Below are positions 26,717 to 35,287 of a stretch of 64,000 nucleotides of DNA, piece after piece. Positions within the stretch are counted from its first letter, which is position 1, and every line of letters begins with the position of its first letter. The position numbers were made by a program, and so were the translations under genes. The notes below the pieces were generated by a model that ran no database searches, was not told the origin of the DNA, and saw nothing but the letters and a program-made list of their open reading frames with translations. Origin of the DNA: Candidatus Kuenenia hertensis. GTDB lineage: Bacteria; Planctomycetota; Brocadiia; Brocadiales; Brocadiaceae. Location: contig SOET01000007.1 in assembly GCA_021646465.1 (NCBI GenBank), positions 1-64,000 on the forward strand. Direction: 5' to 3'.

Positions 26717-27289
26717 ATGATGATAGACAATCTGATATTCAGGCGTTTTACTGTGGGAGGTTATCCGATCAACGGATACCTTGCGGCAGACCCTCCGACC
26801 AGAATAGGGGTTTTCATTGATCCTGGCGGTTTTAGTGATGAAATAGAGGCTTTTATCCGGGAACAGAATATTATCCTGAAATATCTCTTTTTTACGCATG
26901 GACATTGGGACCATACCGAAGGGATGCAGGAGTTCACACGCCGTTATCCTGTTCAAAGCTATGCTGGCAAGGGTGAAGTACGTTCTGTTCATCACATGGT
27001 ACAGCACAATGAAATAATTGAGGTAGGCATGTTACCATTCAGGGCGTTATCCACACCGGGTCATACCCCTCATGGAATGTCGTATTATGTAAACGGTTGT
27101 GTGTTTACGGGTGACGCCCTTTTCTGCGGATCGGTTGGAGGAACCGGTTCCGCAAAAGACGCACAATGCCAGGTCGAGCATATCAGAAAACATATCTTTA
27201 CCCTGCCGGATGAAACTCTTGTCTTTCCGGCTCATGGCCCGATGTCTACGGTGGGCGTGGAAAAATACACAAATCCATTTTGTCTGTAA
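26717..27289 (+). CDS. Metallo-beta-lactamase-fold hydrolase, glyoxalase II-like
   Basis: 190 aa. The zinc motif THGHWDHTEG (about residues 58-67), the later His in STPGHTPHG, the bridging Asp in FTGDALF and the final His in FPAHGP form a complete dinuclear metal site. A Trp replaces the usual residue in HxHxDH, giving HGHWDH, which is still the canonical ligand spacing. Small MBL-fold proteins of this length act on thioesters such as S-lactoylglutathione or on persulfides. The linked [2Fe-2S] protein gives no firm clue to substrate. Confidence 0.85.
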   Translation: MMIDNLIFRRFTVGGYPINGYLAADPPTRIGVFIDPGGFSDEIEAFIREQNIILKYLFFTHGHWDHTEGMQEFTRRYPVQSYAGKGEVRSVHHMVQHNEIIEVGMLPFRALSTPGHTPHGMSYYVNGCVFTGDALFCGSVGGTGSAKDAQCQVEHIRKHIFTLPDETLVFPAHGPMSTVGVEKYTNPFCL

Positions 27290-27297
27290 AAAGATTT

Positions 27298-27798
27298 TTA
27301 TTTTTTCAACGGCTTTTTTCTGCCTTTTAAATATTTTTGGTAACGATCTTCGCCAACGCATTCGCTTCCTACAGGACATTTCTCAATGCAGCTCTCAGGG
27401 ATTTCGCGTTGTATCATTTTTCCGCAGCTCTCACAGGCAAACTCATGCTCAAAACCGGCTGCCGATGCCGTGCCTTTTTTGCGGCAGTGCGGGCAGATTA
27501 TGTCCAGGATTTCCACCCTTTTTATCTTCTCTGCACCCGGACACTGAAAAACGCTGGGTTTTTTAAATCCCTTAACGGAGGTTTGGGATACTTCTTTTAC
27601 CTTTGGAATTATTTGGGTGGCTAAAACACGGAGAGGCATTCGTCGCTCTCTCTTCAAAAATTCCTGAAGCGCTTTCATAGCTTCACGATTCCCCCTTCCG
27701 ACTCTGCCGATTTCTTCAAGGGACTGTTTCACCACTTCGCTATCCTCGCTTTGCAGCTTTTGCGAGAGATCGTTAATATGTGCATCGATATCATTCAT
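27298..27798 (-). CDS. HEAT-like/zinc-ribbon protein, unknown function
   Basis: 166 aa from the ATG at 27798 (MNDIDAHIND); a longer frame to 27849 adds a hydrophobic leader with no good ribosome site. Residues 1-70 are helical and HEAT-like (EEIGRVGRGNREAMKALQEFL). The C-terminal part carries two Cys pairs (IICPHCRKKG, FACESCGKM) of a zinc ribbon and a last cluster CIEKCPVGSECVG. It converges on the MBL-fold gene with only eight bases between stops. A nucleic-acid or protein binding adaptor is possible. I do not recognise it. Confidence 0.6.
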   Translation of the reverse strand: MNDIDAHINDLSQKLQSEDSEVVKQSLEEIGRVGRGNREAMKALQEFLKRERRMPLRVLATQIIPKVKEVSQTSVKGFKKPSVFQCPGAEKIKRVEILDIICPHCRKKGTASAAGFEHEFACESCGKMIQREIPESCIEKCPVGSECVGEDRYQKYLKGRKKPLKK

Positions 27799-28172
27799 TA
27801 TTAGTATTAATGATAAAACGAATAAAAACCAAGATATGATGAGAGGCATTTCTGCCCTAAAAGTAGGGTTTGTGTACCTTAACCAGCATTTTTTATTTCA
27901 CATTCTGAATGTATTTCTTAATTTTCCCCACAAACAGTATTTGCTGGATTTTATTTTCTTCAATATATTTACGAATTATTTTTACATTAATCTGCGCAAA
28001 ATCAATTAAATGGTATCATTTTGGCTTTAATCTTAAACTTAACGCAGAAGAAGAAAATGTACGTTTCTTTGGTGGTTAATTGTTTTAAAAATTCAAGAGT
28101 GCAATTAATACCGGAAAAAAAGGAAAAAATCAAGCGTATAAACAAAACAGATCAAAACTTATTGAATCATTG

Positions 28173-28266
28173 TAGCTATTTAGTGCAATTTAAACGCACC
28201 TCTAAATCCCCTCTAAAAAGAGGGGTGGCAGCGTAGCTGACGGGGTGTGTATTACATGTTGAATAG
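28173..28266. mobile_element. MITE-like element, ACACACCCC family, short copy
   Basis: Left arm CTATTTAGTGCAATTTAAAC then GCACCTCTAAATCCCCTC. The right arm read in reverse starts AACTATTCAACATGTAATAC and continues ACACACCCC. The right half is near-identical to 16533-16577. It lies in the 28-kb intergenic stretch 27850-28593, which otherwise holds no supported gene. Confidence 0.6.
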
Positions 28267-28455
28267 TTTCAAATCATTTATGTTATATGTAATTCAATTT
28301 ACAATCAACGTATCATCAAAAAACGAAAAAAATGTCAAAAAAAACACAAAACACATGAGGTTATCCCACAACCGCAATTTACTCAGATTGAACCTTTAAA
28401 TTATTCTATAGGGGATTTTTAATAAAAGCGATATTAATCTCTGGTAAAGGGGGGA

Positions 28456-28563
28456 CACCGGCGGATTCAGATCGCAAATCTGATTCCGCCGTGTGTATTA
28501 AAAAGGGTAGCTGCCCCTTCCTTCCGCGAAGGAACTGTGGGAGAAGAAGGTAGTTACCCTGCC
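28456..28563. repeat. Two adjacent long hairpins
   Basis: First hairpin 28456-28496: ACACCGGCGGATTCAGAT against ATCTGATTCCGCCGTGT with one mismatch. Second 28504-28563: GGGTAGCT against AGTTACCC with an inner CTTCCTTC/GAAGGAA stem. They lie just downstream of the minus-strand protease gene and could end its transcript or be part of a small RNA or mobile repeat. Confidence 0.45.
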
Positions 28564-28593
28564 CTAGACAACTGAAATCCAACGGCAGACCTA

Positions 28594-29545
28594 TTATTTA
28601 CTATTCAAAACAGGTCTCTGCCCCGGTGCCACTTTAATATTTTGAAGCAACTCTTTCATATATTGCGCATGAACAACAACAGCGAGACCGAGTTCTTTTT
28701 GATCCATAGGATTTATTTTCTCTAGATCTTTCACTTGTTTAGTTATGTACCAATTTTCTATAACAATTCCCACAATATAATTATGATCCCCTGTTATATC
28801 ACCATAAGAATCTCTATTTTGCATGAATACGGGACCTCCGCTATTTCCTCCAAACACATCAAAGTTCATTAGAAAAGTTTTATAGTCTTTAATCGGAGAT
28901 AACGGATGGCTGGCAATGGTTCCCGTTCTAAGAATTGGGAATCCTGCATTATTTGCTTCAATACCAAATGGATAGCCAAGAACAAACAACTTGTCTCCGG
29001 TAATTAGTTGTCTAGTTTCAAATATTTCATCAGTTGCAATATTTACAGTTGAAGGTACATTTAAGTCTATCCCTAACGGTTTCTGAGGGAAAATAGCTGC
29101 GATATCAACCTCTGGGTGTTTTATCCATAGCGGCTTATCTTTATATCTTATTTGGAGATCATAAGGGATTTTTTTATATACTTTTCCAGTTTTTTCCCTT
29201 AAAAAAAGAGTTGCATAATCCCCTTTAATACCTTCCAGTACATGTGCTGCTGTAAAGAAAACAAGAGTGCTTTGTCCTGGTAGGTGTGGTATTTCAGGGA
29301 AGTCATGACCCATTATAAAAATTGTACCAGTTATAGTCCTTCCTTATATAATCGGTTCCCTGTATCTTGTATGTTGAATTAATAAAAATATCTGACATGA
29401 GAATTTGTGGCTTCCTGCCGAAATAGGTAGTAGCAAATAATGAATTTAAATAAAATAATGAAAGAATAGAAAACATTAAAAGTCTAAAGCTTGGTTTTCT
29501 TGCACAATTTATAATCTGATTAATTAATTTTGTTTTTATCCACAT
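28594..29545 (-). pseudogene. Trypsin-like serine protease split by a frameshift
   Basis: Two overlapping frames make one protein. The upstream frame (29545 to about 29340) starts after a perfect AAGGAGGG site, carries an N-terminal signal or membrane segment (LMFSILSLFYLNSLFATT) and reaches NSTYKIQG. The protein then continues in another frame as ITGTIFIMGHDF and goes on to the catalytic parts: His in FFTAAHVLEG, Asp in HPEVDIAAIFP and Ser in GGNSGGPVF. The change of frame lies within about 29330-29345. The downstream frame alone (28594-29313) keeps the catalytic triad but lacks the export signal. Either a recent inactivation or a sequencing error would explain this. Confidence 0.75.
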
Positions 29546-29799
29546 CTTTTATTTCTCCCTCCTTTGCCTCTTTGTGGTGAACCTTTTTACTCTTTTGTCT
29601 CCTGTTCCTGATAATTCCCCATTAAAAATAGGGGGAGAAGGGGGTTGTCATTCTAGCTCCTACCGCTGTATCTCCGAAAATACTAGAAACAGTGATCGTT
29701 TTATTAATCAAGGCCATTGTCCTTTTTCTTATATAAATTATTCTTCTTCTTGGTATTACTTTAACCTATTATATATGATAATTAGGGACAAATTTTACG

Positions 29800-30042
29800 G
29801 TTTCTATAGCATCTTTATGAGAAACTATAACAAATTCTTTATTGAACGGAGAAATGATGTCTGAATGCTTAGATGTTTTCAAATTTATATCTGTTTTCAG
29901 AAATAATGCTAATATCGCTTAAAACAAAGAATAATATGACCTATTTTGGAGTCATATTTTGTTGCACCATCTTTTCAGCATCAGAAAGTGTTTCTTCTGC
30001 TTGCTTAAGTCTGTATGTACAAAGAGCTTCTTTTTCTGTCAT
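29800..30042 (-). pseudogene. Decayed HEPN-domain (HepT-like) toxin gene
   Basis: The start ATG (30040-30042) overlaps the stop of the nucleotidyltransferase gene as ATGA. The first 33 codons read MTEKEALCTYRLKQAEETL and on to QNMTPK, a typical HEPN N-terminus, then stop at TAG (29941-29943). The catalytic RX4-6H part is not readable in order. Further on, around 29800-29893, the same strand still encodes KTSKHSDIISPFNKEFV, the known C-terminal part of this HEPN family. So the gene has lost its middle and carries a nonsense codon. Confidence 0.65.
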
Positions 30043-30356
30043 ACAATTATGCCTTCTTCCATAATATTTTTTACTATAGGAGATAGCCGTAAGGGTGAAT
30101 CTTCTATTTCTTCTTTTGTAAAAATAAGGGGGAAAATAACAACAAAATCTTCAAATCCTATTTCCAATACAATATCAGATATCTTTTCTTTTAGTTTCTT
30201 ATCAATAAATTCGATTTCTATAAATACATCCATGTCTGAATATTCATCTCCACTTCCTCTTGCCCGTGAACCAAAAACCCTGAAATCAACGAGACTAACT
30301 GTTTCACTTAACCTCTCTTTTAGTTTTTTTGCTATTTCATAATCCTTTTGTTTCAT
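30039..30356 (-). CDS. mntA: Minimal nucleotidyltransferase, MntA-like antitoxin
   Basis: 105 aa. The active-site motif GSRARG followed by YSDMDVFIEI (the GSX10DXD pattern) marks a DNA polymerase beta-fold minimal nucleotidyltransferase. In MntA-HepT modules this enzyme adenylylates the HEPN toxin and neutralises it. The toxin gene that should follow, and does start with an ATGA overlap, is broken here. The antitoxin frame itself is intact with all catalytic acidic residues, so it may be a remnant awaiting loss or have another target. Confidence 0.85.
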   Translation of the reverse strand: MKQKDYEIAKKLKERLSETVSLVDFRVFGSRARGSGDEYSDMDVFIEIEFIDKKLKEKISDIVLEIGFEDFVVIFPLIFTKEEIEDSPLRLSPIVKNIMEEGIIV

Positions 30357-30817
30357 AATTTATGCCTGAATGTTATTATTTTTACCGTTTGTAGAAAAAT
30401 ATTAAAATTTTTGTTTTTTAACCGCCAAAGCTGCTTGTTTCACTACATAATATTTTCCGCCCAAGCACTGATAATTTATGGTGGGTATGTAAGATTGCAT
30501 ATCAAACTCCTACTTCTGTTGCACCACTCGGTACATTTTTTGTGCATGTTTTGTTAATCGAATAGATTTCATTTTTGATGCTTATTCTAATTTTTGGAGG
30601 ATTGATTTGCCAACACAATTATTTTATGGCTGGTTCTATTAAATCCATCAATAACATATTTTATTGAAAGTTGACATTTGCATATTCACGTTATAACATA
30701 GTTATAATTTACTATTCAGCATTTCAAACGTATCCAACAGGATTAACAGGAGAGGCAGGACATCTTTTTATTATTTTTACCCCGTTCATCATTGTTTGAT
30801 TAAACTGGAGATAAATC
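30357..30817. other. Intergenic stretch without recognisable gene
   Basis: About 460 AT-rich bases between mntA and the AbrB-type antitoxin. No reading frame with family features and no clear hairpin repeat. The promoter of the toxin-antitoxin pair should lie near its right end. Confidence 0.5.
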
Positions 30818-31066
30818 ATGTTGCGCAAAATATGTCATATAGGGAATAGCTACGGTGTTTCAATCCCAAAAGAGATACTGGAAAAACTTCATTTAACTAC
30901 CGGTACTCAGGTTGAAATAAACCTTGATGCAGAAACGAATAAAATTATTATTGAACCAGTCAAAATCAAGGCAGAGGACACAATAATAGACCCCGAATTC
31001 GCCTCACAGGTAAAAGACTTCATTAAACACTATAAACCCGCTCTTAATGCACTGGCGAAAAAATGA
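30818..31066 (+). CDS. AbrB/MazE-family antitoxin
   Basis: 82 aa. The swapped-hairpin DNA-binding domain is evident in the first 50 residues (KICHIGNSYGVSIPKEILEKL, then TGTQVEINLD and KIIIEPVK). A helical C-terminal tail would contact the toxin. Its stop overlaps the start of the Doc-type gene (ATGA). Doc is usually paired with Phd, so the AbrB-type partner makes a hybrid toxin-antitoxin pair. Autoregulation of its own promoter is expected for the family. Confidence 0.85.
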   Translation: MLRKICHIGNSYGVSIPKEILEKLHLTTGTQVEINLDAETNKIIIEPVKIKAEDTIIDPEFASQVKDFIKHYKPALNALAKK

Positions 31067-31449
31067 ACTTTCTGGCCGCTGCACAAGTCCTCTTTATTCA
31101 CTACCGGATAATAGAAGAAACCGGTGGAAGTCATGGAATCAGGGATCTTGCCCTTCTCCAATCAGCGCTGGCAAGACCTATGGCTACCTTTGATAGAAAT
31201 GACCTTTATTCAGACTTATTTTCTAAAGCTGCTGCCCTTATGCACTCCATCATCAAAAACCACCCATTCATTGACGGCAACAAAAGAACTGCCATTGCAT
31301 CCGCATCGATTTTTCTTATCCGCAACGGTTTTCAAATAACAGCATCAAACAAGGAACTTGAACGCTTTACCTTAAAAGTTGCTTCCAAAAAAACGGAGAT
31401 CGAAGAAATCGCAAAGTGGTTTAAAAAAAACTCAACCCAAATCGATTAA
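31063..31449 (+). CDS. doc: Doc-family Fic-domain toxin
   Basis: 128 aa. The Fic/Doc motif HPFIDGNKRTA (about residues 66-76) is complete, with the catalytic His and the Gly-Asn-Lys-Arg loop. The N-terminal part has the IRDLALLQSALARP segment typical of Doc proteins. Doc phosphorylates elongation factor EF-Tu in the phage P1 case. The gene overlaps its antitoxin by four bases and appears intact. Confidence 0.88.
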   Translation: MNFLAAAQVLFIHYRIIEETGGSHGIRDLALLQSALARPMATFDRNDLYSDLFSKAAALMHSIIKNHPFIDGNKRTAIASASIFLIRNGFQITASNKELERFTLKVASKKTEIEEIAKWFKKNSTQID

Positions 31450-31825
31450 CCAGTAAAAAAAACTTCAATCGTTCTGGCCAGAACTCTCAACCAGTATTCC
31501 CAAATTATTTTTTACAGGTTTAAAGAGTCGAATGTATATTTTGTTAGTTCCTAAAGAACATGTAATTTTTACATTGAGGTATTGTAAATATTACACAGGG
31601 ATGTAAAAAACTCTTCTATATCGTATGCACTCTTTTACGTTAATCATTGCATTACCACTATTTTGCCACAATTACACCACATAAAAAATACTTGGCATAT
31701 CTATTGCTAAATTATTCCAATTCAAGCGTTAAAAACGGACGCAATGGGTTTTTTGTCGTTTACAAAATGAACCGTCTATGACCTTCGGTCTCAAAAACTC
31801 GTACCTTATGAAAGATAATAGTTCA

Positions 31826-32008
31826 CCGCCGAGGATGCAAAGATCGCAGAGAATGTGATAGAGGATGAACAAAAAAATTATGCAAAATTTTCTCTTTTAA
31901 AAAAGTAGGGATCAAGGCATCAAGAGTTCAAGGGTTAAAGTATTATACACTCGAACCCTTGAAACCTTCTTTACACCTTTACGCTCTCGGCGCCCTCGGC
32001 GGTGGGCT
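31826..32008. repeat. Possible repeat with related ends
   Basis: Left end CACCGCCGAGGATGCAAAG. The right end read in reverse is CACCGCCGAGGGCGCCGAG. About 180 bp in the 570-base gap 31450-32019 between doc and the cytochrome operon. No other feature is evident in that gap. Confidence 0.45.
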
Positions 32009-32019
32009 GAAATGTTACT

Positions 32020-32328
32020 ATGAAAGATTACACAAAAAACAAACGTCCGGAGATGCTGGAACCCTTTTTCCCGAACGAAATGTTCCGGTACATTATTGTC
32101 GGTTGCTTTCTTGTTATTCTTGACTTTGCGGCTGTTTTGTTTTTTCCGCTGCCTTTTCATCCTGTAAACAAGCCGGAGCATATTCCATGGTTTTTCTTTC
32201 CCATTTATTTATTAAAAAAACTTGTCCATAGCGAAGTTATCTTTATTCTTATTCTGGTGACAAGCGCACTGTTCTTTATTTTCATTCCTTTTATATTCCG
32301 TAGAAAACGATGGCATGATCCGAATTAA
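32020..32328 (+). CDS. Small membrane subunit resembling the C-terminal part of cytochrome b
   Basis: 102 aa with two membrane helices (about residues 22-44 and 70-92) and a hydrophobic amphipathic stretch between them. The segments PFFPNEMFRYIIVG, FPLPFHPVNKPEHIPWFFFPIYLL and the terminal basic tail recall cytochrome b subunit IV (the quinol-side C-terminal half of cytochrome b/b6). In that protein the order is PFFPN...P.HI.PEWYF. There are no haem-ligating His pairs, so by itself it would not hold haem b. It heads a five-gene operon with three multihaem cytochromes and may anchor them to a quinol-oxidising unit. The homology is a pattern judgement. Confidence 0.6.
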   Translation: MKDYTKNKRPEMLEPFFPNEMFRYIIVGCFLVILDFAAVLFFPLPFHPVNKPEHIPWFFFPIYLLKKLVHSEVIFILILVTSALFFIFIPFIFRRKRWHDPN

Positions 32329-32344
32329 TCCTGAAAATACAGCA

Positions 32345-33313
32345 ATGAAAATATGCCGGTTTCCTTTTTTTGCTTTCTTTCTTCCGATGGTTTTTCTTGT
32401 CAATGGCTGCATTGTTTATCCTGATCTGGTTGAAACAGGCATGAAGTCTCCAAAAACAGAAAAATGCGGCGACTGCCATATTGATATCTACAACGAATGG
32501 AAAGAATCGCCCCATGCCAGCAGTTACACCAGCAACGCCTTTAAGGAAGAAACCTTTGATTATTCGTTCACTTTCTGCCTTGGATGCCATGCGCCGGAAA
32601 CTATCTTTACCGGTGCAAAAATCGAACCGAGAAGCGTACACGTGGAAGAGGGAGTTAACTGCAACGGGTGTCATTTAAACGACTGTACACTTTCCGGACC
32701 AACCCCGGCCCGCGCCCCGCACCCGATTACCGAAAAGGATATGTACTATAAGACCAGCGAACTCTGCGGGAAATGCCATGTTGGTACGTATAACGCCTGG
32801 CAAAAAACAGGCAACATGGAAGATAAAAAAACCTGCCAGGATTGCCATATGCCAAAAATTGTCCGAAAACTTATCCAGGATGAACCCTGGCAAAAGATAT
32901 ATCCAAAGAGGGAGGGTAAACAGCATTTCTTTTCTTATCAGGAGTTAATTCCTGTCCGGGAAAATATCTTATTGCTTTCTTTTACAAATATAGTTCAATC
33001 TGAAGATACCATTGAAGGCACACTTGAAATAACAAATACCGGTATTCCGCACAGTGTGCCGACTGGCGACTACGGATATCGGGAAGTGCTCATAAAAATT
33101 GAGTTGTTAAATAAAACGGGGCATGTAATAGATACCAGAGAGACAAGCCTTTTTACCGAAATGAAAACTGCACTAAATTATGGGGAAAAAAGAATTATCC
33201 CTTTTGATTTTACACAAAAAAATACTGCCTCCGGCATCAGAGTAAGAATGATACGAACGTCATTGAATCGGGATACATCATTCATTCTGGTAGAAAAAAT
33301 ATATAGTCATTAA
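32345..33313 (+). CDS. Pentahaem c-type cytochrome, cytochrome c554-like
   Basis: About 322 aa from ATG 32345; an upstream ATG at 32315 overlaps the previous gene. A signal peptide with a lipoprotein-like VNGC motif comes first. Five CxxCH haem sites follow in the first 185 residues: CGDCH, CLGCH, CNGCH, CGKCH and CQDCH. The spacing resembles cytochrome c554-type proteins. The C-terminal 120 residues form a haem-free beta domain (TLEITNTGIPHSVPTGDYGYREV). It would be an exported or membrane-tethered electron carrier. The gene lies 16 bases after the cytochrome b-like subunit and four before the next cytochrome. Confidence 0.82.
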   Translation: MKICRFPFFAFFLPMVFLVNGCIVYPDLVETGMKSPKTEKCGDCHIDIYNEWKESPHASSYTSNAFKEETFDYSFTFCLGCHAPETIFTGAKIEPRSVHVEEGVNCNGCHLNDCTLSGPTPARAPHPITEKDMYYKTSELCGKCHVGTYNAWQKTGNMEDKKTCQDCHMPKIVRKLIQDEPWQKIYPKREGKQHFFSYQELIPVRENILLLSFTNIVQSEDTIEGTLEITNTGIPHSVPTGDYGYREVLIKIELLNKTGHVIDTRETSLFTEMKTALNYGEKRIIPFDFTQKNTASGIRVRMIRTSLNRDTSFILVEKIYSH

Positions 33314-33317
33314 TAAT

Positions 33318-34580
33318 TTGTTCATGTTTAACGAAGTAAAAAAAATAAATAAAAAACTGGCCTTTCGGCTGGCAATATCTGCAATTATTGCCATTGTCGT
33401 TGCTACTGGTGCTTTGTTTTTTACCGTGACAAGAGTAAAGCACGTACAATATTGCGGCAAGTGTCATTCCGATGTTACTTTTAACAATATATGCAGTAAT
33501 ATTGTATCGGGAAATATTACCTGTATCGATTGTCACGCCCATGAAAATTCCGGAAGCTTGAAGAGGATGGCAGTCGATATGACTGATGAACATTGTACGT
33601 CAGAGCAGTGCCATTCCCTGAATAAACTTTCTGAAAAATCAATTCAATTTAAAGGAACAAAAGATTTCAGGCATTCCACCCATACAACGAACTATCCCGG
33701 CAATCTTACAATGCGTTGTGTTTCCTGTCACTCGAATCTTCATGGAGAAAAACATTTTGAGACGGACATTGATACCTGTAATCTATGCCATTTTATCAAC
33801 ACACAGCAGTTGCTTACAAAGGAGGAACGTCCTATTTCCGAATGCTCTTTATGTCATAATTCTGTAAAAAGAACTATTCAAATCTACAACAACACATTTG
33901 ATCATATTGTTTATGAAGAAAGGGGGAACGTAAGTTGTTCTGAATGTCATTTTGCAGTTATTCAGGGAAAAGGAACCGTTGTCAGGGAGAATTGCCATGT
34001 ATGCCATCAAACTATCATGGGGAATTATACTGCACCGGATATGCATGAGACGCATATTATGAAGCATAAAACTTCATGCGTCCCATGCCATAACACCATT
34101 GTGCATACATCAATAAAGAAGAATGGTTTGGTACTTTCAAATATTCAAAACCTCACTTTTGATCTCTCTCTTTACAAAACGCAATATATGATCATGGCGG
34201 GAACGGGAGGTAAAGGCATCGCGGAAGAGCCTGATCCCATGTTTATTGCAACGCTCAATTGCTCGGCGTGTCATAAGAACGAATTATTATCAAAAGTAGA
34301 ACCGACAGTATGTAACAATTGCCACGACAAAGGATTTGATAAAATTCTATCGGAACAAATGTCTTTTGTTTCAAAACGAATGAGATTATTAAAGGTTCTG
34401 TTGAAAAAAGCCAAAAAACCTCCTCTTACTGAGACAAATCCTTTTGTTACCGAAGCGGAATCAAATTATTATTTTATTAAGGAAGACGGAAGTAACGGCG
34501 CACATAACGTTAAATATGTAAAGGATCTACTGGAATACAGCATCATGAAACTTACGTTGATTTTGCAAAAAAACACATGA
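33318..34580 (+). CDS. Membrane-anchored multihaem c-type cytochrome
   Basis: 420 aa. An N-terminal membrane helix (about residues 14-36) is followed by eleven possible haem sites. Ten are CxxCH: CGKCH, CIDCH, CVSCH, CNLCH, CSLCH, CSECH, CHVCH, CVPCH, CSACH and CNNCH. One is a wider CX4CH site (CTSEQCH, DNA 33594-33614). Architecture is that of a NapC/NirT-like or larger multihaem quinol-linked protein, though the length exceeds NapC. It probably passes electrons between the quinone pool and periplasmic acceptors. It overlaps the next cytochrome gene by four bases, so the proteins are likely made in fixed ratio. Confidence 0.82.
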   Translation: MFMFNEVKKINKKLAFRLAISAIIAIVVATGALFFTVTRVKHVQYCGKCHSDVTFNNICSNIVSGNITCIDCHAHENSGSLKRMAVDMTDEHCTSEQCHSLNKLSEKSIQFKGTKDFRHSTHTTNYPGNLTMRCVSCHSNLHGEKHFETDIDTCNLCHFINTQQLLTKEERPISECSLCHNSVKRTIQIYNNTFDHIVYEERGNVSCSECHFAVIQGKGTVVRENCHVCHQTIMGNYTAPDMHETHIMKHKTSCVPCHNTIVHTSIKKNGLVLSNIQNLTFDLSLYKTQYMIMAGTGGKGIAEEPDPMFIATLNCSACHKNELLSKVEPTVCNNCHDKGFDKILSEQMSFVSKRMRLLKVLLKKAKKPPLTETNPFVTEAESNYYFIKEDGSNGAHNVKYVKDLLEYSIMKLTLILQKNT

Positions 34581-35287
34581 AAAAGTTTATAAGCATTTGT
34601 TTTTTAATCGTTTTACTCAATTCATCTGCATCCGGAAAAGATAACTCGTTAACATTACAGACCCCAATTGCATATGCTACCGGGTCTTGCATTGACAGAT
34701 GCCATGTAAATTACCTGAGCTACCGGACACAATATAAAGAAGATATCTTTCTGCATAAGAACCATTCATCCTTACAGAACATTGAGTGTTGTGAATGCCA
34801 TAATAACGATCCGGTAAACACAAAAACACACGGCGGTTTAATAATTGAAGAAAACGATTGCAAGAAATGCCATCACAAAGAAGCAAAGAATGAAGATTGT
34901 TTGAAATGCCATTCCGAAGTTAGCGATTACAGAAACGGTTCTTTCCCATATGCGGACATTAACTATACTGACATGAAAACACCCGATTGGATGTATAAAG
35001 CGGTTTTGTGTACCGATTGCCATAAAAAAGAGGAAAATAATTTTCTTTTTCAGGACGTTCGGAACCTTTGCATAGAGTGCCATAATGACGACTACGGATT
35101 ACTCTATGATAAATGGCAAGAATTTTTGAGGGAAGAAACACAACCGGATATTTATGGATACAAGAAAAGTGCAAAAATGCAATCGTATATGCTTCAGATA
35201 CGACAGCACGGTATCCATAATATCCGTTTATCACGGATACTGTTGAAAAGAATTGAAAAAGAAAAGGATAATTCTGAGAAAAAATGA
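34577..35287 (+). CDS. Exported hexahaem-type c cytochrome with a CX3CH site
   Basis: 236 aa. Signal peptide (about residues 1-20). Five CxxCH motifs: CCECH, CKKCH, CLKCH, CTDCH and CIECH. An N-terminal site is spaced CX3CH (CIDRCH, DNA 34688-34705). The C-terminus is helical and basic and has no haem site. It overlaps its neighbours on both sides (ATGA at the start, ATGA into the hydrolase). The irregular first site either binds haem in an unusual way or is not a haem site, so the count is five or six. Confidence 0.8.
   Translation: MKKFISICFLIVLLNSSASGKDNSLTLQTPIAYATGSCIDRCHVNYLSYRTQYKEDIFLHKNHSSLQNIECCECHNNDPVNTKTHGGLIIEENDCKKCHHKEAKNEDCLKCHSEVSDYRNGSFPYADINYTDMKTPDWMYKAVLCTDCHKKEENNFLFQDVRNLCIECHNDDYGLLYDKWQEFLREETQPDIYGYKKSAKMQSYMLQIRQHGIHNIRLSRILLKRIEKEKDNSEKK

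Noticed and set aside
27894-28015. Minus-strand frame QINVKIIRKYIEENK...FVGKIKKYIQNVK
   Set aside because: It looks coding in style but has no start codon or ribosome site and no recognised family; possible remnant only.
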